Part shown: positions 13,693 to 22,499 of the stretch, one piece after another
Numbering within the stretch: the stretch's first letter is position 1
How the letters are laid out: every line of letters starts with the position of its first letter
Assembly: GCA_963930655.1 (NCBI GenBank)
Contig: OZ005604.1
Coordinates: 9,248,001-9,312,000 of the forward strand
DNA: 64,000 nt
DNA from: Myrica gale
Lineage: Eukaryota; Streptophyta; Magnoliopsida; Fagales; Myricaceae
Direction of reading: 5' to 3'
Notes under the pieces: generated by a model
What the model saw: the letters and a program-made list of their open reading frames with translations, nothing else
The model's database searches: none
What the model was told of the DNA's origin: nothing
Program-made: the position numbers and the translations under genes

Positions 13693-14937
13693 TGTTAGCC
13701 CAAGGTTGTTTTGCAAACAATCCTTAAATGATTTTGATGATAACAAAATTCTCTTTGATTGTAGACTTTTTTATTTTACTTTGTCAAATCCATCATTTCC
13801 AAGTTTTATCTCAAATGGATTAATGTTCTCTTACTAAAAACTTCCTTGAGATAACTTAAGCAGCTTTACACTTGTTAAAACAAACTTTTCTCCTTTGTGG
13901 AAGTCTTTAAAAAGGTTTCTAAATGGTTTTGAAGCTTATAGAATCTGTTTTTTACTTCCAGGATGCTTAGGTGTCAACACATACAGGACATGTGTCGACA
14001 CATTGCACTTACTCCAGAGACTGGAAATCATGGTGTCGACACATACATGACATGGTGTCGACACATTGCACTAACAAATGGTGAAAACATGGTGTCGACA
14101 CATTGCACTAACTCCCGATTACTCATTTTTTGCTCATTTTCTAGGTGTCAGCACATGCTATTTGATGTGTCAGCACATCTCACGAAGTTGAATTTATTTG
14201 CTCCTCATTTCACGGGCAACTTTCCAACGGCCATCTCACCTACCCCATCGACCGTTGAAGAAGTTTTTGTTTAAATTCAAGACCAGTAGTTGAAGAAAGA
14301 GATAGATCTCTCACCTACTTGCACGACATTGGCAATTACTCCTTTACCTAACTTTTGAGAAAAGTGAGAAAGCTCAGAGAAGAGTGAAGTTCCGCATCCT
14401 TTGAAAAGGCCTGTTCTTTCACCATCATATTTTTCGAGTCTTCTATATTGTAAAACCTTTCTCTCTCCTACCCGTGTGCCACTCACTTGTAAATTCGGCT
14501 TTAAGAGCCAATACATGAGTTTTCCCTTGTACCCACTTCATTTAAAACTTGAGAGTGTTGGGTAAACACTGGGTCCTACTTGTGAGAGTAGAAGAAATCC
14601 TCTAGGTTGTGAGGATTTGTGAAAGTTTAAGCGTGAGCTTTGAAAACGCTTTGTAACGGTTCCTTAGCACCCCGGAAGCTAAGGTGTACTTGCTATTCGA
14701 TTATAGTAAAGGAAGCCCAAGGAAGTCTATTGCCTTGGGGGTGGATGTAGGCAAGAATTGGCCGAACCACCTAAAAATACGGTGTATTCTCTCTATCTCT
14801 TCATCTCCTTAATTTTGCATATATTGTTGTTCATTAATCTTTCATCTTACCTTTTGTCTGTGCTTAAGTCTCTTTGCAAACGCATAAAAAGTTTTGAAAC
14901 CCAATTCACCCCCTCTTGGGTTGCTCTTGGTCTTTCA
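13693..14937 (+). repeat. copia 3' LTR with GTGTCGACAC palindromes
   Basis: The LTR begins TGTTAGCCCAAGG directly after the purine tract AAAAAGGGGGAGAT and ends TCTTTCA, where gypsy integrase sequence resumes. Its 5' third (13968-14180) carries a cluster of GTGTCGACAC or near matches at irregular spacing, three of them followed by ACATTGCACT. Confidence 0.88.
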
Positions 14938-15223
14938 CAAAGACCCGCTACAAGGCAGACTCCATCTAAATTGGGAAGGCCCATATCGCATCGTCGGATC
15001 CAAGCGACCAAGGACATACTACTTAGAGGATCTCTGAGGCAAGGCACCCAAGCATCCTTGGAATTCAATGTATCTTAGAAAGTACTACGCATGATATCGC
15101 AGCTCTGTTTCTCTCTGGGTATTTACATGGATGTTATGTTTCTTGTTTCCACCACTACCTATTGTGAATGAAAATTCCGAAGATTTCTCCTTAAGTATCA
15201 TCTCAAGCATCATTCGCCAAGTA

Positions 15224-15690
15224 CAAGAGTAAGTCGACCTCAGAAAACCCCGGTTCCCAGTCGCATCCACGGACTTAGGAGAACTACAGTTCTCAATCCC
15301 TACAAGAGTAAGTCGACCTCGGAGAACCCCGGTTCCCAGTCGCATCCACCGACTTAGGAGAACTACAGTTCCCAGTCCTTACAAGAGTAAGTCGACCTCA
15401 GAGAGCCCCAGTTCTTAGTCGCATCCACGAACTTATGAGAACTACGGTTCCTAGTCCCTACAAGAGTAAGTGGACCTCGGAGAACCCCGGTTCCCAGTCG
15501 CATCCACAGAGTTAGGAAAACTACGGTTGCCAGTTCCTACAAGAGCAAAATGACCTCGGAGGACCCCTGTGCCCAATTGCATCAACGGACTTGGGAGAAC
15601 TACGGTCCCCAGTCCCTACAAAGGCAAAACGACCCCGTTCCCCAGTCACATCCACGGACTTAGGAAAAACAAGGTTTCCAATCTTGTTCA
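15224..15690 (+). repeat. 79-bp tandem repeat array in the gypsy 3' region
   Basis: Six units begin CAAGAG or CAAAGG at 15224, 15303, 15382, 15461, 15540 and 15619, exactly 79 bp apart; the last is shorter. The unit core contains GACCTCGGAGAACCCCGG and CAGTCGCATCCACGGACTT. Arrays in this position are known for Tat-lineage elements. Confidence 0.9.
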
Positions 15691-15871
15691 CAAACTGAGG
15701 ACTAAGATTCCCCAAGGATAAAGCCGAAATGTCTCGCATTCAACCAGAAATGAAGAAACAAAAGCAAGTCACCAAATGGCCAACAAACGTAACGAAGAAG
15801 CAAATAAGGCTTGTGGCGAAGGTACGACGAACAACAATGTAGGAGTTACGTTATTACAAGTCTTAACATTA

Positions 15872-17597
15872 TTACAGATCTTCATCTCCCATGGGGGGAA
15901 GGGGGACGCCGCGATTTCCCAATGTCTTCACGTGTTTGTTGCAAATTTCTTTGGCACGTCCTTCTTTATTCACCTTGAAGCAACTCCCTTCAGTAAGACG
16001 GGCCCCCTCGAGAATCGCCATGGCCGTACCAATACACCTGCGCACCAGAGTCGCTGGATCACCAGGAAAAGCGGGCATCGCTGACAATTTGGCAACACGA
16101 AGAGAAAGACTTGTCAAGGACTCCTCCAAATCCTTTTTCTTAACGACAAAGGAATCAGAGGCTTCACGCATAGCCCGACGAAGATCCACTACTTCGGCCT
16201 GCAACGACTCTTCTCTCTGCGATGAAGATGCACAAAAGTCACTCAAACGTTGCAAAAGTTCCGCTTTCTCCCGAGACAGGTGCAGCTCAAAATCTAACCA
16301 CCCCTGTTCAAGAACGTTAATCGTACGCCTTAACTCGACAATGCTAGCATCCCTGGAGACGATGTCTCGCTCCAAATCTACCACACTGGTCTCGAACGCT
16401 TGGACTTGGGAATGGGCACCTCGGGCTACCATCCGTAACTCTCCAAACAACTTCTGCTGGGACTCCAGCTCACCTTCAACCTTCACCAACCTTAGGTGCG
16501 CAGCATCCAATTCCTCATCGTGTTTCAACTCCGCTGCGTCAAGAGCGATAATCAGTGACACGCAATGAAACAAACTGCGCGTGATCCTATCAACCTTCAC
16601 GTGTCGGGGAGCTTGCAAGGCCTCTTCCATCATCTCCTCATTAAGAAGAGGTGAGCATACGGTCTTGAACGCCATGCAAGCGGCACCAAAGGATCAAACT
16701 CCTCAACATTGTCTAAAGATGAAGGACCAGTAATCTTCTCCTCGCCTCTCACCAAGGAAGAGGGAAGAGCTAAGGAGCCTCCAGCAATGTCGGCCGCTGA
16801 CGCGCTAGGCTCGCCAGCCGATTCAAGTGCAGAGGCATCAGAATCACTGATAACGGTCATTCCATGTACCGTAGGCTGCCCTTGAAGAGGCTCTACCACC
16901 AATGGAGAGATAGGAGTCAAGGCCTCCGAAGACGGCATCGCGCCGGATTGTATTTTAGGATCAACTCCAGCTCTGGCAAATCTAACTCACTAGAAGAAGT
17001 AGAGTCGGATAACAGAACCGTATGTTGAAGGACTGGAGAAGCCACGAGCCTATCCCCTTCATCGATCCTGGACAATCCGCTATCTGAATCCCAGGCATAT
17101 CAGGAGCAAATCTAGCAATGAGATTAAACGCCCTAGGAGACGCAAACTCACCATGAGCGGGAGGAGCCGCCAAGGAAATGCTGAAAGAGGGAGCCCCGAT
17201 TTCACGGATTTCCTTCACCAAAGGAACCGATATCTCATTATGAACTCCGGAGGTAGGGCAAATGTGCTAAGAACATCCTTAGAACCTACAACCAAACAAC
17301 GATAGAATCACAACCAACGAATGACTAAGGAACAACATGAAGATCCTGAGAAGGAGTAAATACCGCTGCTTGCCCTGCGCTTTGAAGGCGTACAGGCTAA
17401 AGACGCTCTCTCTTCTTCCTCCTCGACCTCGGAAGCCACCGGAGGAGATGTTCTCCTTCTCTAAGAAGAATCCTCGGCCTCTCGAGAATGTTTTCGTTTG
17501 GTAGATGTGCTCCTAGAAGGAAGATGAGAAAACTCTTTTTGTGAGGAATCCTCTCAGGATGAGAAGAAGGGTTCACTCTGGGAGAAGACTCGGACAT
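15872..17597 (-). pseudogene. Antisense extra ORF region of the gypsy element (coiled coil)
   Basis: On the strand opposite to gag-pol lie open stretches of 66 codons (17397-17597, Arg/Ser-rich), 102 codons (16630-16938, Ser/Ala/Glu-rich, acidic) and 267 codons (15872-16675). The last is a long heptad-rich helix (RLVKVEGELESQQKLFGEL), so the C-terminal half is predicted to be coiled coil. Tat-lineage elements such as Grande are known to carry an antisense ORF between pol and the 3' LTR; its function is unknown to me. It is broken into several frames and I do not assign a function. Confidence 0.6.
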
Positions 17598-18112
17598 GGT
17601 GTACCCTAACCAACCTTCATTCTCCCTAGAAGAACCTCAAACGTTCGCCATTGTACTAAAGCAGAAAAGCGAGTAAGTGACAGTGCTCAAAGGATGAAAG
17701 ACGAAGAAATCTAAAAGGGTTTGAGAAATGATGAAGACAGGAAGGAGCAACCCTAAAAAAAGAAGACACAATTACCAAGAGGTCCCACAGCCAAAAACAC
17801 ACCGTTTCGAAGAAATCCTTAGAAATCCCAGAACGACGTTAGATAAATCTGAAGCCGAACAATCGTGAGGAATGACGGTTAATTGAAGAATGAAATAATA
17901 TCCGGGTATGAGAAGCGACGCGTCATAAGATTCTGTAACTCCCAAGGTGGTTCCCACCAATCCATGATCAACTGACTCGTAAACATCAAATTACCGAATT
18001 GACCATCATTGTGGAGGACAGGCGAAGTGTTTCTCGAGAAAACTTACCGACACTGAAATAATTTCATGCACCCGTAAGACCACGATCGAGCGAATACATC
18101 GGCCACAACGTC

Positions 18113-18120
18113 TATAAAAG
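18113..18120 (+). promoter_or_regulatory. TATA box upstream of the first F-box-like unit
   Basis: TATAAAAG lies 63 bp upstream of the ATG at 18183, a fitting distance for a plant core promoter. The region between it and the antisense ORF start (17597) would be a head-to-head intergenic stretch. Confidence 0.5.
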
Positions 18121-18182
18121 AGCATACAAACACTCCGAAGAAGAAAAAGAATCATGCAGATAACAAAAAATGAGACCAGAAA

Positions 18183-18830
18183 ATGACTTTGGCGACAATG
18201 ACTGAAAATGCTCAGCCCTCACGCCTTCCCCTTGATGTTCTCACCATCATTGCCAGCTACGTGGCAAAACGCGACATCAACGATTGGAAGTAGTTCGAAC
18301 TGGTCTCTCAAAATTTCCGTCTTGCGGCCGCCAACGAGTTATCCTTCAGAAGAATGAACCTGGAGGATTACTCCACTCCCTGGACGCCAACCCCCATTTG
18401 TCGAGAAGTAAAAACCCTCACAAAGTTTTTATAGAAGTGACTCGACACCTTCGAGAAGAGGGGGTAACTCTTGAGGCCATTAACAAACTAAGGGCATCAA
18501 CTTCGGGAGGGCACAATTAGGCACGTTTCTTCTTGGCTATCCTCTACCACTCTGCAGACGAAGAGACTTTTTGAGTGCAAGCCCGAGATATGATCTGGGC
18601 TTTCTGACGCAACTCAAGAGGAAAGAGATGCGGACACTACTGAGCGACGTACAAGGATGGCGTGCCATATCAGGACCCGTGGAAAATTATATCCCTTGCC
18701 CCGATGGCCGTAATCCTCCTTTTATGGCGGGCCGCGGGAGAAAAGGCAAGAAGAACGACCTATGCAGGACATGTTACGTAAATTGGGTGTTCAAATGCCT
18801 TCACGAGCACATGTCCAAGCAATGAAATGG
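18183..18830 (+). pseudogene. F-box-like unit 1 inside the gypsy 3' region (degenerate)
   Basis: The reading from ATG 18183 shows an F-box-like start (RLPLDVLTIIASYVAKRD), followed in the same region by a segment resembling the VSxxFRxAAxD part of F-boxes. A downstream segment (18725-18825) has a Cys pair and Trp (LCRTCYVNWVFKCL). The order resembles plant F-box proteins of the At2g35280 type, which have an F-box and then Sel1-like repeats. In such proteins the F-box binds SKP1 in an SCF ubiquitin ligase. It sits inside an LTR element on the sense strand and is degenerate. The assignment is from memory of the family only. Confidence 0.5.
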
Positions 18831-19504
18831 TCCAAATATTGAGTAAAAGTTTTTTTTATTCTTTGTGATTGTGGTATAGAAATAACATGTTAACCAAATC
18901 AAATGGTTCAACATCGCCGAAGAAATAATTTTGCCAAAAACGAGCCAACATCAATATGGCTTGCATTGATAAAAAAAACAGGAGCCATATTTGGCCCTAC
19001 CGTTCAAATCAAAAGTTGAATTGACGTACACCTCCTCAAGCTGTCGGATGCCCCAAAGCTACCACCATAAATGCAAACTGTTTTGGAGCATGATGAAGTT
19101 ATACGCATCAACTCGGAGCGGTAGGTATTAAAGCTGCAACACTAAAAGTGACGCACTGTCCGAAACACGGCGAAATGACACACTTGCTACGCCATAACCC
19201 TCAGGCGTACCAAAAGAGACCACGTGTTGCTGTGAACGACAATCAGCTGAAGCGTCAAATATCAGAAATGGCCGCATTAAATGTTACGTGCTACCCAAGA
19301 CACTCAGAGAGGGTTACCTACGATCAACACAAGGGCCTAAGCGGCCACGTGTCGCAACGGATAGAAGACGATTGAAGCGTGAGCGGCCGAATATGCGAAA
19401 TCCAAGGGACGTGCGATTTGAACGAAGAGGCAACGAGATGCTGAGAATCGAACGGTTTTTCCCAAATAACCTCCCCAAAAAGATAACCGTCAACCGGATA
19501 AGAG

Positions 19505-19512
19505 TATAAAGG
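19505..19512 (+). promoter_or_regulatory. TATA box upstream of the second F-box-like unit
   Basis: TATAAAGG followed by AAGAG lies 85 bp upstream of the ATG at 19597. The surrounding TATAAAGGAAGAG resembles the TATA region of the element's own LTR (417-430). A G-box-like GCCACGTGTC lies further upstream near 19342. Confidence 0.5.
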
Positions 19513-19596
19513 AAGAGACTGTCACAGCCAGAATGAAAGAAGAAGATAAAACCAAAGAGGGACGAAAGTCACACAACACACGAGAGAAAGGGAAAG

Positions 19597-20290
19597 ATGC
19601 AAACGTCGAAGGGAACCACTAGAACCCTACTTGAAGAAATGTGGATCGAGGTGATGAGTAGAGTCATACGTGACAACCCACGAGATGGCAAAGTCTCTAT
19701 TTGGTATCTCAGTAATTCTATCGAGCTGGTCACGGACCAACGGTATATCGAAGATTGAGGATCTAAAATATATCGCCCCCATATCCTTTAACAGAAAAAT
19801 GGAGAAACCTCCGTGACAAGTGTTATGCGAACAAAAATCCGCATGAACTTTTTATCTGAGGTAGCGAGAAAATGTGTTGGACCGCCACGGTCGAAGAAGG
19901 ATTGGGGGAAGTCCACGTCTCGGCCAAGGAAGGAAATCCGAAGGCCAAATATCTACTCGTCTTAGCCTATCACCACTAAGGAGGGAGTGCAAGGCAAGAT
20001 GTCGTAGATTTAATTTCGGAGCTTTGACAAGGGTTACGTGTGGAACAGACGGAAGTCGTGAGAAAAACCAGCATAGATGTGACAATGACCATATGTGGTC
20101 GTACTGATGAACATCGGTATAGATTAAAAGACAAATTGAAGTGTTCGAAAGAAAACTCTTGTCACATTCAGACAGCAGTCGGAATCCCAGCATCGTTCCC
20201 AAAGTGGTGGATTGCCTATCGTCAATATTTCTGCAACACTTCTATGCAAACAAAGAATTTCGATATGGTGAAATATATTTAGGTTACACG
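19597..20290 (+). pseudogene. F-box-like unit 2 inside the gypsy 3' region (degenerate)
   Basis: The reading from ATG 19597 gives LLEEMWIEVMSRVIRD, the typical LPxEVWxEVLSRVxRD start of plant F-box proteins. A downstream stretch from 19872 reads VEEGLGEVHVSAKEGNPKA, which fits a Sel1/TPR-like helix pair (GLxxLxxAAExGHxxAxY) of the same family. The unit is distinct in sequence from unit 1. It ends shortly before the purine tract and 3' LTR. Degenerate, and probably not producing a full protein. Capture of a host F-box gene is an inference from these similarities. Confidence 0.5.
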
Positions 20291-20460
20291 AGGGATGTAA
20301 TCGAATGGACGAGTCCTCCTTGGACCGAGATGTAATCACTAATAAAAATTCAGTTTTGCTACGCATTAGCTTCCTTATCCTCATACCTCGGCCTCTGAAG
20401 CATGACAAACATTCTCAACCAGATTCCCACCATGAATCCGTTCGAGAATGAGGGGGACTC

Positions 20461-20982
20461 TGATGATACCAATACTGAATTACGTCCGGCCCAAACCAAT
20501 TTGGGCTGACAAGCATGATTACATCTCTCTGAGACCCAATGGAATCAAGCCCATGTTGCATGCAGATTTAGAAGGGTAGATCGTTAGACGTGCCATGAGT
20601 GGTTGTTCAAACAACCCGCTATAAACCGCCAACTCCTCGATCCCTCGATTCCCATGGTGGAAGAAAACGACCACTGCGAAGACGTGAGAGAACCATCAAA
20701 GAGCGCACAATCATACGGGACGAAATTCCAGTAAGCATTCTCGCCAAAAGAAAATAGAGGAACGTGGGAGAAAAGCTATGAAAGGAAGAGTGAACGATGA
20801 AAAGGTAAAAGAAAAATTATAAGCAACCAAACTACATAACACATACAAAAAAAAGCTGACTTAAGCATCGAAGGTTAGTAACCTCGGTGCTCGAGGTTAT
20901 TCTTGTGATTTTGCAGGAAAGATACGTGAAGATCGAGACACATTTACTCGGACGTGTTGACCATAAACCAACTAATTCATCG
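20461..20982 (+). repeat. 3' LTR of the gypsy element
   Basis: This 522-bp copy of 87-614 starts TGATGATACC and ends TCATCG, followed by the right AAAAG duplication. About 50 differences from the 5' LTR were counted by eye. Confidence 0.9.
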
Positions 20983-20987
20983 AAAAG

Positions 20988-21118
20988 GATAATAAAATGA
21001 CGAGGGAAAATTGAAAAAAGATCAATAACGTAAATAGTAAGAAAACAGGGGTCAGGTTGATGCGTATGGGAATGGCCCTCAATAAGTAAGCGCAAAAGTT
21101 CTCCAAGTCACTTTTGTT
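20988..21118. other. Host flank between gypsy and MITE
   Basis: AT-rich sequence in which I see no gene. It continues the locus that the gypsy element entered. Confidence 0.5.
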
Positions 21119-21126
21119 GTCCATTC

Positions 21127-21470
21127 TAGGGCTGAACAAAATCGGACCGCAAAACAGAACGGATTTACAGTCCGATCCTATTTTTTTAAATGCGGTCTGG
21201 TCCTGTGTTTTTTTTAAAATGCGGTCCGGACCGAACCGCATTTATTAATATAAATAAAAAATTATATTTTTAAATACAAATTATAAACTTAAAAAGTTTA
21301 ATTTTAATCTAAACTAAAACTCTACATTTTTATATGTCCTTCCCCTTTCTAAATTAACCTAAAAAAATTTTTAAAAATGAAAAATAAAATCGTTCCGGAT
21401 CGGACCGTATTTGTCAAGACCGGTCCTGTCCTCTATTTTTAGAGGACGGGAAATCCAGTTTGCAGCCCTA
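21127..21470. mobile_element. hAT MITE (344 bp), ends TAGGGCTG
   Basis: Inverted ends TAGGGCTGAAC and TTTGCAGCCCTA are flanked by perfect 8-bp duplications GTCCATTC (21119-21126, 21471-21478). CGGTCCGGACCG-type subterminal motifs occur on both sides and there is no coding sequence. The 8-bp duplication places it in hAT. It lies about 850 bp upstream of the SAC start codon. Confidence 0.92.
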
Positions 21471-21479
21471 GTCCATTCC

Positions 21480-22319
21480 ACGAGAATTGGTAAGAGGGCA
21501 TTTCTTTTGGGTCAGCCAATTACAATAAAATATTATTTAGGGCAGAAATGTGATAATTTTAGGAGGAAAATATCACAGGGAAGTGTTAATAATGTGTGTA
21601 ATGGTGGATGGAGGAGCGGCGACCGAAGTTGTGGTCTCGATTTGATTACGTACTTGTTCTGGATCTGAGAGCTGCTTCCCCCTGTTCTCCGTGTCTCGCT
21701 GTTGTCTTTCAAAAACAGCAGCAACAACAGCTCTCTCTCTCTCTACGTGTGTATTTATATATAAAAATAGAATCGCCAATTATTAGCACTCTCTCTCTGT
21801 CTGGTTTCTGGAACCTCCCATCTCTTTCCTGCTCGATCTTCAGCTCGTATGTTTTGGAACCTCTCTCTCTCTCTTCCTATTTCTTTGCTTACGTACGGGT
21901 AAATTCGGTGGATAGATTGTTTCTTTTCGTAAATATTCGATCTCTCAGCCTCAATAGTGCCGCCTTTTCCCTTGTCTGATTCCGTTCCCTTCCCCTTGTT
22001 GAAGATCAGAATCTCTCTCTCTCTCTCTCGCTCTTCCTCTTTCTCTCTTGCCTGCCAGAGTTGGGCTGTGAATGGAAGGAAAAGAGTTGGTATTGGAGTT
22101 ATATTAAGAATTGGCAAGAAGATATGATAAGAAGAGGTCAAAGGGGATGTTGTATTTGAAGCAGCCAGTTCCATTTTGTATGCAATTGGGGTGATATATA
22201 CGCATCGTATGTATCACTAATAGACATAATTTGTGCATGCCATTTTGGTAGTGGAATCCCTTAGCCTGAGCCTGAGCACCGAGGCTCGGCGGGGGTGGGG
22301 GAGATCTGGAATTGTACCG
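21480..22319 (+). promoter_or_regulatory. SAC gene 5' flank and leader with CT-rich tracts
   Basis: The region upstream of the SAC start codon carries CT repeats near 21738-21752, 21786-21800, 21860-21875 and 22012-22030, typical of plant leaders. A transcription start or leader intron cannot be fixed by eye. Confidence 0.4.
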
Positions 22320-22437
22320 ATGGCGTCTTCGGAGGACGAGCCCTCCTCCCACTCTTCTTCTGTCGTCGAAGAACCTCTTAGTCCTCCTCCTGCCAATGCT
22401 TTTATGCACAAATTCAGGCTCTACGAGACACAATCGG

Positions 22438-22499
<62 letters not shown>

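Larger units (their letters stand above)
7712..14937 (+). mobile_element. Ty1/copia element, Sirevirus-like, nested in the gypsy element
   Basis: This copia element has a partial 5' LTR copy, a primer-binding site TGGTATCGGAGC (8134-8145, initiator-Met tRNA type), gag, pol in copia order (protease, integrase, RT, RNase H), an extra coiled-coil ORF after RNase H, several GGGGGAG purine tracts (near 13110, 13620, 13683) and a 1,245-bp 3' LTR. The extra ORF and the multiplied purine tracts are Sirevirus hallmarks. Broken, with several breaks. The shared 420 bp of the two LTRs differ by about 8 substitutions (about 2 %), implying well under 1 million years at 1.3e-8 per site per year. That is younger than the gypsy host, as nesting requires. 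No clean target duplication was found. Confidence 0.88.
87..20982 (+). mobile_element. Ty3/gypsy LTR element, Tat-like lineage, host to two nested elements
   Basis: The element is bounded by LTRs (87-614 and 20461-20982) that start TGATGATACC or TGACGATACC and end TCATCA or TCATCG. It is flanked by the 5-bp duplication AAAAG (82-86, 20983-20987). A primer-binding-type sequence (TTGGCGTCATCTGTGGG) follows the 5' LTR, and a purine tract (20444-20457) precedes the 3' LTR. The internal order is gag, protease, reverse transcriptase, RNase H, a second RNase H-like domain and integrase, then a long 3' region with tandem repeats and extra ORFs. The second RNase H and the antisense ORF after pol point to the Tat lineage. 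A solo LTR and a copia element are inserted in it. The coding parts are broken, with roughly a dozen or more breaks. By-eye LTR divergence is near 10 %, or about 3-4 million years if 1.3e-8 substitutions per site per year is assumed. Confidence 0.9.

Noticed and set aside
15224-15690. Regular repeats that could be mistaken for a CRISPR array
   Set aside because: The whole 79-bp unit is repeated without unique spacers, and the setting is a plant retroelement.
15891-16568. Plus-strand ORF of 225 codons opposite the antisense coiled-coil ORF
   Set aside because: Composition is that of a shadow frame (Ser/Arg/Thr-rich). The minus-strand frame has the regular heptads and is longer.
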